Positions 56,458 through 64,000 of a stretch of DNA of 64,000 nucleotides are shown here, piece by piece (positions within the stretch are counted from its first letter, which is position 1; the number at the start of each line of letters is the position of its first letter). Made by a program: the position numbers and the translations under genes. Origin of the DNA: Betaproteobacteria bacterium (GTDB taxonomy: Bacteria > Pseudomonadota > Gammaproteobacteria > Burkholderiales > Rhodocyclaceae); assembly GCA_016194935.1 (NCBI GenBank), contig JACQAO010000068.1:18170-82169 (forward strand). The letters are read 5' to 3'. The notes beneath the pieces were generated by a model. It was given only the letters and a program-made list of their open reading frames with translations. It did no database searches and had not been told where the DNA came from.

Positions 56458-58089
56458 TTATTCGTCCTGCGGCGGGGCGGTTTTCGCGCTTGACTGTAAC
56501 GCTTCCCGGCGTGCTTCGATCTTCGCAATTTCCGCGCGTTGTTCGGGCGTCAGCGCATCGATATTGGCTGGTGTGACCTGCTCCTTCTGCTGCCGGGCGC
56601 GCGCGATGGCGGCGGCGATCAGGGCCTTCTTGGTATCCTTCGCATCCTTCGCATCCTCCGCAGTCGGTGCGTGTGCCGCAGCAGCTTTGGTGGCAAGCCG
56701 GGCAGCCTTCTCCTGCTTCTCGCGCTCTGCGCGCAGCAGGCGGAACTGGTAGCGTTCACGCGCTGCGTCGGCGAATTCCTGGTCGCGTTGGCGCGCCAGA
56801 ATTTCGCTCTTGGCAAAACGATAGTAGTCGACCAGCGGGATTTTCGAAGGACAAACATAGGTACAGCAACCGCATTCGATGCAATCGAACAAGTGATATT
56901 CCTGCGCCTTGCCGAACTGCCTGGCGCGCGCAAACGAATACAGCTCGAAAGGTTGCAGATCGGCGGGGCAGGCGCGGGCGCAATCGCCGCAGCGGATGCA
57001 GGGCATCTCCGGCGGCGGCGGTGGGAACAGCGCGGGCGACCCCGCCAGCACGCAGTGGGTGGTTTTGACCACCGGCACTTCGTCGCCCGGCATGGTCATG
57101 CCCATCATCGGCCCGCCCATGATGACGCGGTTGGTGTCGGCTTGCGGGCCGCACAGCGCCAGCAGCGCGCGCAGCGGCACGCCCAATGGTGCTTCGATAT
57201 TGCGTGGCCGTTCGACATTTCCGGCGACCGTGACGATGCGCGAGACCATCGGCTGGCCGAGCGTGATCGCCTGGTAAATGGCGTAGGCGGTGCTGGTGTC
57301 GAAGCACTCCACGCCGTAGTCGGCAAAGCGCCGGCTGTGCGGTACTTCGATGCCGGTCAGCACTCGTATCAGCAGCCTGGCGTTGCCGGTGGGATAACAT
57401 GCCGGCACTGCCGCCACTTGCGTATTTTCCGCACCGCGCTTCGCCAGTGCTGCACGCATCGCGGCTATCGCCTCCGGCTGGTTGTCCTCTATGCCGATCA
57501 GCACTTCGCTGGCACGCAGGACCTCACGCAGGATCGCAATGCCCTGGATGACGCCGTCGGCGCGTTCGCGCATCAGCATGTCGTCGCAGGTGATGCGGGG
57601 TTCGCTCTCAGCGCCGTTTATAACCAGCGTGGCAAGCTGGCCGGTTGCGCCGAAATCCCCCCCCACCAACACGCCGGCGTCACGCAAATAGTCGCGGGTT
57701 GCGGCGAGGCCGGCGCGGCGATAATCGAAAGGCGTGCGTGTGATCCAGCGTTCCTCGCCGTCCGGCGCGATCACCACGCACAGCGCCGAAAGTCCCGATG
57801 GATGCGGCATGCGGCGCATCTCCACGGCTTTGACGAGGCCCGAGGTCGAGGCATGCACGGCGGTGCCGGTATCGTCATAGCCAACGCCGATGCGCTGGCC
57901 CTTGAGCACCTGAGTACCCGCCTCGACCAGCGCCCGCAGCGATCCGCCGTTGCCCTGCTGTAAAGGAATTACCAGCTCGCCCGGCAACGACGCCAGGGCG
58001 GCAAACTCGGCAATCGGCAAGCTGGTCGATGCCGCCTTGTGGTCGGCTGGCATGACGCCGCCATTGAATTTGAAAAACTGGCGCGGCAT
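56458..58089 (-). CDS. rnfC: Ion-translocating oxidoreductase subunit C (altered glycine-rich loop)
   Basis: 543 residues. Two ferredoxin-type clusters: CIRCGDCARACP and CIECGCCTYVCP. N-terminal barrel-sandwich region and the SLBB/NADH-binding part are present, but where RnfC has an IVGLGGAGFPT-type loop this protein has VLVGGDFGATG and is about eight residues shorter; NADH binding may be weak or lost. An eight-base C run (57657-57664) lies in that loop. A period-9 array in the C-terminal region codes AKD-type repeats. Confidence 0.9.
   Translation of the reverse strand: MPRQFFKFNGGVMPADHKAASTSLPIAEFAALASLPGELVIPLQQGNGGSLRALVEAGTQVLKGQRIGVGYDDTGTAVHASTSGLVKAVEMRRMPHPSGLSALCVVIAPDGEERWITRTPFDYRRAGLAATRDYLRDAGVLVGGDFGATGQLATLVINGAESEPRITCDDMLMRERADGVIQGIAILREVLRASEVLIGIEDNQPEAIAAMRAALAKRGAENTQVAAVPACYPTGNARLLIRVLTGIEVPHSRRFADYGVECFDTSTAYAIYQAITLGQPMVSRIVTVAGNVERPRNIEAPLGVPLRALLALCGPQADTNRVIMGGPMMGMTMPGDEVPVVKTTHCVLAGSPALFPPPPPEMPCIRCGDCARACPADLQPFELYSFARARQFGKAQEYHLFDCIECGCCTYVCPSKIPLVDYYRFAKSEILARQRDQEFADAARERYQFRLLRAEREKQEKAARLATKAAAAHAPTAEDAKDAKDTKKALIAAAIARARQQKEQVTPANIDALTPEQRAEIAKIEARREALQSSAKTAPPQDE
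56636..56662. repeat. Period-9 tandem repeat inside rnfC (TCCTTCGCA x3)
   Basis: Units TCCTTCGCA (56636-56644 and 56645-56653) and TCCTCCGCA (56654-56662), in frame. On the coding strand it produces an acidic/basic AKD-like linker. Confidence 0.8.
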
Positions 58090-58094
58090 GCGTG

Positions 58095-58676
58095 TCAGGC
58101 CGACTGCTGCTTGGTGGCAGTGGCAGTGGTGGCAGCGGGCTTGATTTCAAACACCGGGTACTGCCATTTCCAGGTGTCCACCGATACGGCCACAGGCAGC
58201 ATGCTGATGCAATCCACCGGACAGGGCGGCACGCACAATTCGCAGCCGGTGCACAGCGGCGCGATGATGGTGTGCATCTGCTTGGCAGCCCCAACAATGG
58301 CATCCACCGGACAAGCCTGGATGCACAGCGTGCATCCGATACAGACGGCTTCGTCGATGAACGCGACCGCCTTGGGTTTCTCCACGCCATGTTCGGTATT
58401 CAGCGGCTTGAATTTGCGGCCCAGCAGCTCGGCCAGTTTATGGATGCCGTCTGTGCCGCCCGGCGGACACTGGTTGATGTCAGCCTCGCCTTTGGCGATG
58501 GCAGTGGCATAGGGTTTGCAGCCGGGATAGCCGCATTGTCCGCATTGCGTCTGCGGCAACAGGGCGTCGATCTGCTCCGCCAGCACGGCCTCATCGACCT
58601 TGCGCTTCACCGGGACATAACGCAGCGCCACGCCCAGCAGAGCAGCGCCCAGCGCCATGATCAGGATTGCGTTCAT
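58095..58676 (-). CDS. rnfB: Electron transport complex subunit B
   Basis: 193 residues. N-terminal membrane helix ([14 protein letters not shown]), a [4Fe-4S] module with CGQCGYPGC and NQC, and two ferredoxin clusters ([24 protein letters not shown]). It is the ferredoxin-facing subunit of Rnf/Rsx. It lies 3 bp after pyrD and 5 bp before rnfC. Confidence 0.95.
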   Translation of the reverse strand: MNAILIMALGAALLGVALRYVPVKRKVDEAVLAEQIDALLPQTQCGQCGYPGCKPYATAIAKGEADINQCPPGGTDGIHKLAELLGRKFKPLNTEHGVEKPKAVAFIDEAVCIGCTLCIQACPVDAIVGAAKQMHTIIAPLCTGCELCVPPCPVDCISMLPVAVSVDTWKWQYPVFEIKPAATTATATKQQSA

Positions 58677-58679
58677 AAT

Positions 58680-59696
58680 TTACGCAAGGCTCCGGGTCGC
58701 CGCCACGCATTCGCTGACCAGTTGCGGGCCGGCGTAAATCAGCCCGCTGTAGATCTGCACCAGTTGCGCACCGGACTCCAGCTTGGCTTTGGCCTTGGCG
58801 GCATCGACGATGCCGCCGACGGCGATGATGCTCACTTCGCCGGCCAGCGCACGAGACAGCGCGGCGACCACGGCGGTGGAAGACTCGAACAGCGGCGCGC
58901 CGGACAAGCCGCCGGCCTCAGTGGCATGCGGCTGGCCTGCGACGCCTGGGCGGGCGAGCGTGGTGTTGGTGGCGATCACCGCGTCGATGCGGTGCCGGCG
59001 CAGCGCGGCGGCGATGGCAGCGATCTGGCTGTCGTCCAGGTCAGGGGCAATTTTCAGTGCCAGCGGCACGTAACGCCCATGCTGCTGGGCCAGCGCAGCT
59101 TGACGGGTTTTGAGTACGCCGAGCAGCGCATCGAGTTCCGTTTCACCTTGCAACTGGCGCAGGTTCTGGGTGTTGGGCGAAGAGATATTCACCGTGACGT
59201 AGCTCGCCAGCGGGTACACCTTGTCGAGGCAAGCGAGGTAATCGTCGGCGGCGCGTTCAATGGGCGTATCGGCATTTTTTCCGATGTTGATTCCGAGTAT
59301 GCCTTTGTATTTGGCCGCCCGGACGTTGGTGATCAGCGCGTCGACGCCGTGGTTGTTGAACCCCAGGCGATTGATGAGCGCCTGCTGGCGCGGCAGACGG
59401 AACATGCGCGGCTTGGGATTGCCCGGCTGCGAGCGTGGCGTCACCGTTCCGATTTCGAGGAAGCCGAAACCGAGTTTCGCCAGGCCGTCGATGGCCTCAC
59501 CGTTCTTGTCGAGCCCAGCGGCCAGCCCGACGCGGTTGGGAAAATCCAGTCCCATCACCCGCACCGGCGCCTGCGCCACAGGCGGCGCGGCAGGCAGCAG
59601 GCAAGGAAAACGGTGCAGCCCGGCGATGGTCAGATCGTGGGCGGTTTCGGCATCGAAGCTGAACAGCAGGGGGCGGATCAAGGCATAGGGCAGCAT
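58680..59696 (-). CDS. pyrD: Dihydroorotate dehydrogenase (quinone)
   Basis: 338 residues, class 2 enzyme, membrane-associated by its N-terminal helices; oxidises dihydroorotate with ubiquinone in pyrimidine synthesis. FMN-binding blocks include [18 protein letters not shown] and the catalytic-loop serine region [11 protein letters not shown]. Promoter region is shared with the HigB-type gene. Confidence 0.96.
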   Translation of the reverse strand: MLPYALIRPLLFSFDAETAHDLTIAGLHRFPCLLPAAPPVAQAPVRVMGLDFPNRVGLAAGLDKNGEAIDGLAKLGFGFLEIGTVTPRSQPGNPKPRMFRLPRQQALINRLGFNNHGVDALITNVRAAKYKGILGINIGKNADTPIERAADDYLACLDKVYPLASYVTVNISSPNTQNLRQLQGETELDALLGVLKTRQAALAQQHGRYVPLALKIAPDLDDSQIAAIAAALRRHRIDAVIATNTTLARPGVAGQPHATEAGGLSGAPLFESSTAVVAALSRALAGEVSIIAVGGIVDAAKAKAKLESGAQLVQIYSGLIYAGPQLVSECVAATRSLA

Positions 59697-59743
59697 GCCG
59701 TAATTCTAGCCGAGTGTAGGCCGCGCGATTATTCGATTGCATT

Positions 59744-59764
59744 GTGTAACCATTTAAGTTACAC
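59744..59764. promoter_or_regulatory. Palindrome GTGTAAC-N7-GTTACAC at the higBA promoter
   Basis: Perfect 7-bp arms (59744-59750 and 59758-59764), ending six bases before the higB ATG. Fits the operator that HigA-type antitoxins use for autorepression, and it could also affect pyrD transcription from the other strand. Confidence 0.7.
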
Positions 59765-59770
59765 TCAACC

Positions 59771-60049
59771 ATGATTCGTTCGTTCGCACATAAGGGCTTG
59801 GAACTGTTCTACCGCAAGGGGAGCACTAAAGGCATTCAGGCGCAACACGCCAAGCGGCTGCGATTGATCCTTGGCCTGCTTGATTCGGTCCCAGTGGTTG
59901 TGGGTATGAATGCGCCGGGGCTGGACTTGCATCCGCTGAAGGGCGACAAGAAAGGGCTATGGGCCGTAACAGTGCAGGCGAATTGGCGGGTGACGTTTCG
60001 GTTTGTTGATGGCGACGCGGAAGTCGTTAATTACGTGGACTATCATTAG
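59771..60049 (+). CDS. higB: HigB/RelE-type toxin
   Basis: 92 residues, RelE-superfamily mRNA interferase: [38 protein letters not shown] and a terminal VNYVDYH. The toxin-first order and the antitoxin 8 bp downstream are typical of higBA. Confidence 0.93.
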   Translation: MIRSFAHKGLELFYRKGSTKGIQAQHAKRLRLILGLLDSVPVVVGMNAPGLDLHPLKGDKKGLWAVTVQANWRVTFRFVDGDAEVVNYVDYH

Positions 60050-60057
60050 GAGGATAC

Positions 60058-60348
60058 ATGGACAGAATGCATAACCCACCCCATCCGGGCGAAGTGTTGC
60101 AGGAACTCTGGCTAGAGCCTGCCGGCATAACGATTACGGCGGCTGCGCTGGCGTTGGGTTGCAGTCGCAAGCATATTTCCAGCATCGTCAACGGCAGGGC
60201 GGCGATTACGGCAGACATGGCGCTGCGTCTAGCGGCATGGTTGAAAACGACGCCGGAGTCCTGGCTGACGATGCAGACGGCGTTCGATCTTTGGCAAGCT
60301 TCGCAGCTTGAGAGGCCGAAGATCAAGGCGCTGAAGTTAGCGGCTTGA
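60058..60348 (+). CDS. higA: HigA-type antitoxin (XRE helix-turn-helix)
   Basis: 96 residues, starting [20 protein letters not shown], then [28 protein letters not shown] (about 27-51). It should neutralise HigB and repress the module. AGGAGG precedes the start. Confidence 0.93.
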   Translation: MDRMHNPPHPGEVLQELWLEPAGITITAAALALGCSRKHISSIVNGRAAITADMALRLAAWLKTTPESWLTMQTAFDLWQASQLERPKIKALKLAA

Positions 60349-60361
60349 GGAAATAGCTTCG

Positions 60362-60685
60362 GCAGTGGCAATTGTCGCCGCCCCGCTGGCTCGCATCAGC
60401 GCGGCCAAGGTCTTGTTCTAGCAGTTGGCGACTTCGGCGGCGCTGCTGGCGATGGCCTACCAGGCGGTGATCGTCGCCTTCGCCAGCTACCTGATCTGGT
60501 TCTGGCTGCTCACCCGCTACCTGGCCAACCGGCTGATGGTGTTCTCTTTACTCACTCCCCTGTTCGGGGTGGCCTTCGGCGTGCTGCTGCTGGACGAAAG
60601 CCTTTCCCTCACCTTCGCCCTGGCCGCGCTGCTGCTAGTGGCCGGCATCGTGTTGGTGAATGCACCGGAGAGGAAGGACCTTTGA
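60362..60685 (+). pseudogene. EamA/DMT-type transporter fragment with an internal stop
   Basis: Only the C-terminal third of an EamA-family permease remains. In one frame, APLARISAAKVLF is followed by TAG (60419-60421), then QLATSAALLAMAYQAVIVAF and the remaining helices to the stop at 60685. The context suggests TAG replaced a tyrosine codon. The N-terminal part is missing: the fragment begins just after higA. Confidence 0.75.
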
Positions 60686-60825
60686 GACTTGGATGCTTCA
60701 AAGCCGCCGCTTGGTCAGTGCGGCAATCGACCCGTTGGAGACCTTTGAGTCATTTGAAACCGGGAGTTCAACATAAAATAAAGTGGCGCACTTTAGCGCT
60801 TACCTCTTGAACCGGGTTAGGCCAC
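60686..60825. other. Gap with a perfect palindrome
   Basis: Contains TAAAGTG-GCG-CACTTTA (60779-60795) between the pseudogene and the unknown gene below. It might be a bidirectional terminator-like stem or an operator; no gene seen. Confidence 0.35.
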
Positions 60826-61464
60826 TTAACGGTGACATTGACCAAGCGCCGAAAATATTATCCGAACTAGCTTCAAGGAGGCGGCGATCCCTTCTTTCAC
60901 ATCATCCATGGTTACGTCATACGAAAGGTCGCTAATGTTGCCGCCCTCTTCGAGTACTCCTCTAAGAGGTCGTTGTCCTGCTGAGTGCTTAAGAGCGTTT
61001 ACAATCTTTCGTATGCGCTGATATTCTTTCCATCCCCCCAAGTCGGAGAGGGACAAGCCAGTCCCTCTTTCAATCGCCTTTATGAGATCTTCAAAACTCA
61101 ATCGAGAAATTCTCTCGGACGGCAGTTTTGGACTACCAGGGTCAAAAGTGAAATCGGTTAATGCCTCTGCAACATTGCGAAGCTGTTCATCAACTAATGC
61201 ATTCAATAAGTGCAGGATGGCTTCAGCCGCATACTTAGCTCGAAGAAACGGGTAGTCCATTGCAGCCTCATAATCTTCATATTCTGCAAATTCCCCTCCC
61301 TCGGCTCTTTGTTCAAGTTGGCTGATGTCACGGTCGACCCCTTCCAAAATCCACTTTGTGAAGTCACTCAGAAAGTGAAATTTCATTTCCTCCAGTAGAG
61401 GCGAAAACCGCAGATGCATAGTGGCCTTACAAATGAAAGAAATTTGGCTCTCGGACGGTTTCAT
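60826..61464 (-). CDS. Unknown protein whose 5' end is disrupted by the IS
   Basis: 212 residues as now readable. The first seven residues (MKPSESQ) come from the end of the adjacent insertion sequence, which provides a new in-frame ATG at 61464. Before insertion the frame ran on to an ATG at 62873 (MRLPPHPRDVE then ISFICKAT...). The internal ATG at 61419 (MHLRFSPLLEE) could also be the native start, in which case only the upstream region was hit. Mostly helical; RKIVNALKHSAGQRP vaguely resembles HEPN RNase motifs. No family assigned. Confidence 0.65.
   Translation of the reverse strand: MKPSESQISFICKATMHLRFSPLLEEMKFHFLSDFTKWILEGVDRDISQLEQRAEGGEFAEYEDYEAAMDYPFLRAKYAAEAILHLLNALVDEQLRNVAEALTDFTFDPGSPKLPSERISRLSFEDLIKAIERGTGLSLSDLGGWKEYQRIRKIVNALKHSAGQRPLRGVLEEGGNISDLSYDVTMDDVKEGIAASLKLVRIIFSALGQCHR
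61438..61445. repeat. Target-site duplication, left copy (AGAAATTT)
   Basis: Eight bases, identical to 62835-62842, flanking the ISL3-family element; 8 bp is the family's duplication length. Confidence 0.92.
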
Positions 61465-62834
61465 ACGGAAGAATGGGATGGCCGTAATCCCTCAAATCGT
61501 GTATCTACCTGGGTTTGCGAAGACTCGGATAGGGAAACGAAATGGGAGCGACCATCCCGACAGGGATTTTGGGGTATCAAGGGCAGGTGATCAAGGACAT
61601 TCGTGTGGATGAAACTGCTGGAAAGGTGAACATTATCTGCAAGCGTGATCGGCGGCGAAATCCGGTAGATCCGCGTAGCGGTCGCGCTGGCAGTGTTCAT
61701 CGCTACAAGCGGCGGACGATCCGCGATATTCCGTTGGGGGGCTACGCCTGCGAGGTGCAGATCGAGTACGCGGAAACCTATCTGTCGCCGTCCAGCGTCA
61801 GGGTAGAGGCGCTGTCGTTTGTAGCGCCCAAAGCACGGGTTACTCGCCGCTACGCACGACTGATTTCTGGCCTGTGCCGACATATGCCAATCTCCACGGT
61901 GGCGCTGCACACAGGCTTGCGTTGGGGGAGCGTCAAGGCCATTGATGTTGCGCACCTGTCTGAAACCGTTTCGATGCCGCGTCCGCAAACCTTGTCCGAC
62001 ATCCGCTATCTCGGGGTCGATGAAGTCGCTCGGGCCAAAGGCCACGACTACCTGACCCTGGTCTATGACCTGTCGCCGGGAGAGAACTGCGGGACCTTGC
62101 TGTGGGTGAAGGAAGGTCGCGATGCAGCGGTGCTGTCTGAGTTTCTCGACGCACTTTCCGAGGAATGCGCCAATGGAATCGAAGCGGTGGCCATCGACAT
62201 GGGGCTGGCCTATATCGCTGCTATTACAGCGAGTCTGCCTACCACCGCCATCGTCTTCGACCGATTTCATGTCATGCAACTCTTCAGCAAGGTGATCCGC
62301 GATTGCCGCCGAGCCGAATTCAAGGCGGCCAAGACGCTGGGCGATCTGACGGGGCAGCAGACCATCAAGGGAAGTCTCTACTTGCTGTTGTCCAACCGCA
62401 GTACGCTCAAGGATACCGACCAAGATCGCTTGGATGCGCTGCTGGCACAGAACCAACCGCTGAATGCGATCTACACACTGAAGGAGCAATTGCAGCGCCT
62501 GTGGCATCAACCTGCTTCTCCTGTCGAAATGGCGGCTCGTCTCAATGACTGGTGCGGCATGGCTTGCACTGCCAAGATCACCGGCCTGGCAAAGTTCGCC
62601 AAGACATTGCAATCTCACCGCACTGGTATCTGCAACTACGCGGCACATCCGCTTACCACCGCTCGGCTCGAAGCCGGTAACGTCGCCATCGGCCTGATCC
62701 GAAAGCGCGCTCGAGGTATCGCGGACACCGAGTATCTCAAGATGAAAATCCTTCAACTCAACACGCCAGACCAACCTTCGTTCCTTTTTCATAAGTTACC
62801 TGGGTTGTCTTCCGTATGAAACCGTCCGAGAGCC
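61446..62834 (+). mobile_element. ISL3-family insertion sequence (1389 bp)
   Basis: Perfect 27-bp terminal inverted repeats at 61446-61472 and 62808-62834, beginning GGCTCTCGGACGG. Bounded by an 8-bp direct repeat and containing one intact transposase gene. The identity of ends and target duplication suggests a recent insertion. Confidence 0.95.
61542..62819 (+). CDS. tnpA: ISL3-family transposase
   Basis: 425 residues, appears intact. DDE catalytic residues: D in YLGVDEVARAKGH, D in AVAIDMGLAY and E in ARLEAGNVAIGLIRKRARG. An N-terminal zinc-knuckle is not obvious, unlike some ISL3 members. The TGA stop lies in the right inverted repeat and overlaps an outward-reading ATG (62816). Confidence 0.94.
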   Translation: MGATIPTGILGYQGQVIKDIRVDETAGKVNIICKRDRRRNPVDPRSGRAGSVHRYKRRTIRDIPLGGYACEVQIEYAETYLSPSSVRVEALSFVAPKARVTRRYARLISGLCRHMPISTVALHTGLRWGSVKAIDVAHLSETVSMPRPQTLSDIRYLGVDEVARAKGHDYLTLVYDLSPGENCGTLLWVKEGRDAAVLSEFLDALSEECANGIEAVAIDMGLAYIAAITASLPTTAIVFDRFHVMQLFSKVIRDCRRAEFKAAKTLGDLTGQQTIKGSLYLLLSNRSTLKDTDQDRLDALLAQNQPLNAIYTLKEQLQRLWHQPASPVEMAARLNDWCGMACTAKITGLAKFAKTLQSHRTGICNYAAHPLTTARLEAGNVAIGLIRKRARGIADTEYLKMKILQLNTPDQPSFLFHKLPGLSSV

Positions 62835-62842
62835 AGAAATTT
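62835..62842. repeat. Target-site duplication, right copy (AGAAATTT)
   Basis: Identical to 61438-61445. Confidence 0.92.
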
Positions 62843-62916
62843 CCACGTCCCGAGGATGAGGCGGAAGCCGCATACGGCATCGAGTACCATGATGGTGACC
62901 TGCCCCCTGTAGTTAT

Positions 62917-63453
62917 CTACTCCCCCGCCAGTTCTCTGATTTTGCAAACTGTACGCCAGTTGCGATCTGTCATCGGAACACCGAGCAATTTCTCGGTGCT
63001 TGCCGCAAGCCTGGATCTACCCACCCCTTCGAGCGCATGAAGATAGAACACGCCATCGCTCAGATGAAACCGCTCACTCGCCTTCTTAAGACTATTGAGT
63101 TTCTCTAGGTCGGGGCTCTTGGGCGTGAAAGCCAGAAAACCCAGATGCAAACTGCTCGGATCAGCTTCAGCTTCGGGGAATGGATTTTTGGCTATAGCCG
63201 TATTCATTGCTTCGAGGTCGAGAAGGAGAATGTGGGGTTCAAAGCCGTGACGTGTTTTGATTTCGGTGGCCAATTGTTTGGAAAATTGCGAAGAGTTCTT
63301 TTGGGCACAGATGAATACAGCGTTGCCGCTTTGGATATAAGTTCTGACTTTTTTTGCACCAATCTCTTCGAGCAGGACAATAAGCTCTTTCATCGGCAAA
63401 GAGTTGTTCCCGCCAACGTTGATGCCCCTGAAAAGTGCAATGTAAGTATTCAT
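62917..63453 (-). CDS. DUF1697 family protein
   Basis: 178 residues; MNTYIALFRGINVGGNNSLPMKEL and YIQSGNAVF are the DUF1697 signature; two alpha/beta repeats. Unknown function; common in accessory regions. It lies directly upstream of the gene hit by the IS, on the same strand. Confidence 0.9.
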   Translation of the reverse strand: MNTYIALFRGINVGGNNSLPMKELIVLLEEIGAKKVRTYIQSGNAVFICAQKNSSQFSKQLATEIKTRHGFEPHILLLDLEAMNTAIAKNPFPEAEADPSSLHLGFLAFTPKSPDLEKLNSLKKASERFHLSDGVFYLHALEGVGRSRLAASTEKLLGVPMTDRNWRTVCKIRELAGE

Positions 63454-63567
63454 GCGGTCACCGGTTGAAGTATGGTCTCAGACATCCTACGTGGAAGTCA
63501 CAGGCGCAAGCGGTCTTATCGCTTGAGCCAGTGACTTGTTGCACTTCAACGATGAAACTGCGCCGCT

Positions 63568-63876
63568 TCACTCGAAAACAGGCCTAAAAAAAATACGCTC
63601 ATAACTGATGATGCAGCGTGTGTCCTCGGCATATTTGTACGCAGCTAGGCATTCCGGGTCTTGAAGCGATTTGTCTCTGTATTCTTCGTACAGCGCCAAA
63701 CTTTGGAAAGTGAACATTGCCAATGCTACATTATTGGCACCCTCCGACGGCAGGAAGTAGCCGTGATGTTTGCCCCCAAATTTTTCAACGAGTGGAATCC
63801 ATATTTTTCCGTAACTCTCAAATTCTTTGAGCTTGAATGGATCAATGATGTATCGCAGATAGTTTGACTGTGTCAA
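63568..63876 (-). CDS. NIPSNAP-like protein
   Basis: 102 residues if started at TTG 63876 (TQSNYLRYIIDPFKLKEFESYGK); an ATG at 63981 would add 35 residues of low-similarity sequence. The middle WIPLVEKFGGKHHGYFLP and the SLALYEEYRDKSLQDPE section fit the dimeric alpha/beta-barrel NIPSNAP family. Ligand unknown. Start uncertain. Confidence 0.7.
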   Translation of the reverse strand: MTQSNYLRYIIDPFKLKEFESYGKIWIPLVEKFGGKHHGYFLPSEGANNVALAMFTFQSLALYEEYRDKSLQDPECLAAYKYAEDTRCIISYERIFFRPVFE

Positions 63877-64000
63877 TAAATCCGCCGATTTGCCGATAAA
63901 GAGATATCTTTGTTCGACAGGAGACGGCGATGGAAATGTACAACGACTTGCAGAGATATCTTGATCATTTGTGCGATGCATTGGGACACCAGGACAGGAA

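Noticed and set aside
62816..63040. 74-residue plus-strand frame beginning in the IS right end
   Set aside because: Starts from the inverted repeat and is antisense to the DUF1697 gene.

Overview
The window looks like the chromosome of a high-GC, metabolically versatile Betaproteobacterium, probably a chemolithotroph of the Nitrosomonadales/Sulfuricellaceae/Gallionellaceae kind. This is inferred from gene content: arsenite oxidase, sulfite dehydrogenase SorAB, a urea uptake and urease locus, a hydrogenase-related membrane complex, RnfBCD, and the dcd/mrp/metG neighbourhood. Nearly every base is coding, and short ATGA overlaps are common. I saw no tRNA, rRNA or CRISPR array.

Layout. 1-4.0 kb (minus): PLP amino-acid decarboxylase, dcd, mrp. 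4.2-14.0 kb (plus): metG, then a tight run hyfB-hyfC-hyfE-hyfF-hyfG-hyfI and an acylphosphatase. The large subunit HyfG has lost both nickel-binding Cys pairs, so this is an energy-converting hydrogenase-related (Ehr) complex and not a hydrogenase. 14.0-15.2 kb: a Bro-N-type gene and a small ORF. 15.4-17.0 kb: sorAB. 17.0-19.4 kb (minus): rubrerythrin, a CCG-domain Fe-S protein and DUF3501. 19.6-20.2 kb: a 39-residue Lys-rich protein and a TfoX-like protein. 20.3-27.2 kb: arsenite oxidation, with aioBA (minus) divergent from aioXSR (plus). The gap between them carries a sigma-54 promoter and a pair of palindromes suited to the sigma-54 activator AioR.

27.2-35.5 kb: cupin, dnaE, an epimerase with divergent LysR, ParA-like ATPase, quinone oxidoreductase and a VapBC-type pair. 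36.0-38.3 kb: a TonB-dependent receptor with a terminator. 38.3-52.7 kb (all minus): a single-direction urea locus, urtABCDE - chemoreceptor - ureD - DUF234 ATPase - ureABC - ureEFG. It would sense, import and hydrolyse urea. The chemoreceptor gene overlaps ureD, and the DUF234 ATPase with its AT-rich upstream region looks inserted.

53-59.7 kb: DUF2892, xthA, PilZ, DUF1841, nth, rnfD, rnfC, rnfB, pyrD. RnfA, G and E are absent here and the RnfC glycine-rich loop is altered. 59.7-64 kb is accessory: HigBA-type toxin-antitoxin, an EamA pseudogene fragment, and an ISL3-family element with perfect 27-bp ends and an 8-bp target duplication, inserted at the 5' end of an unknown gene, then DUF1697 and NIPSNAP-like genes.

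A recurring oddity is short tandem repeats with a 9-bp period, in gaps and inside genes (dnaE, rnfC), plus two long inverted repeats built of the same kind of unit between urt genes.
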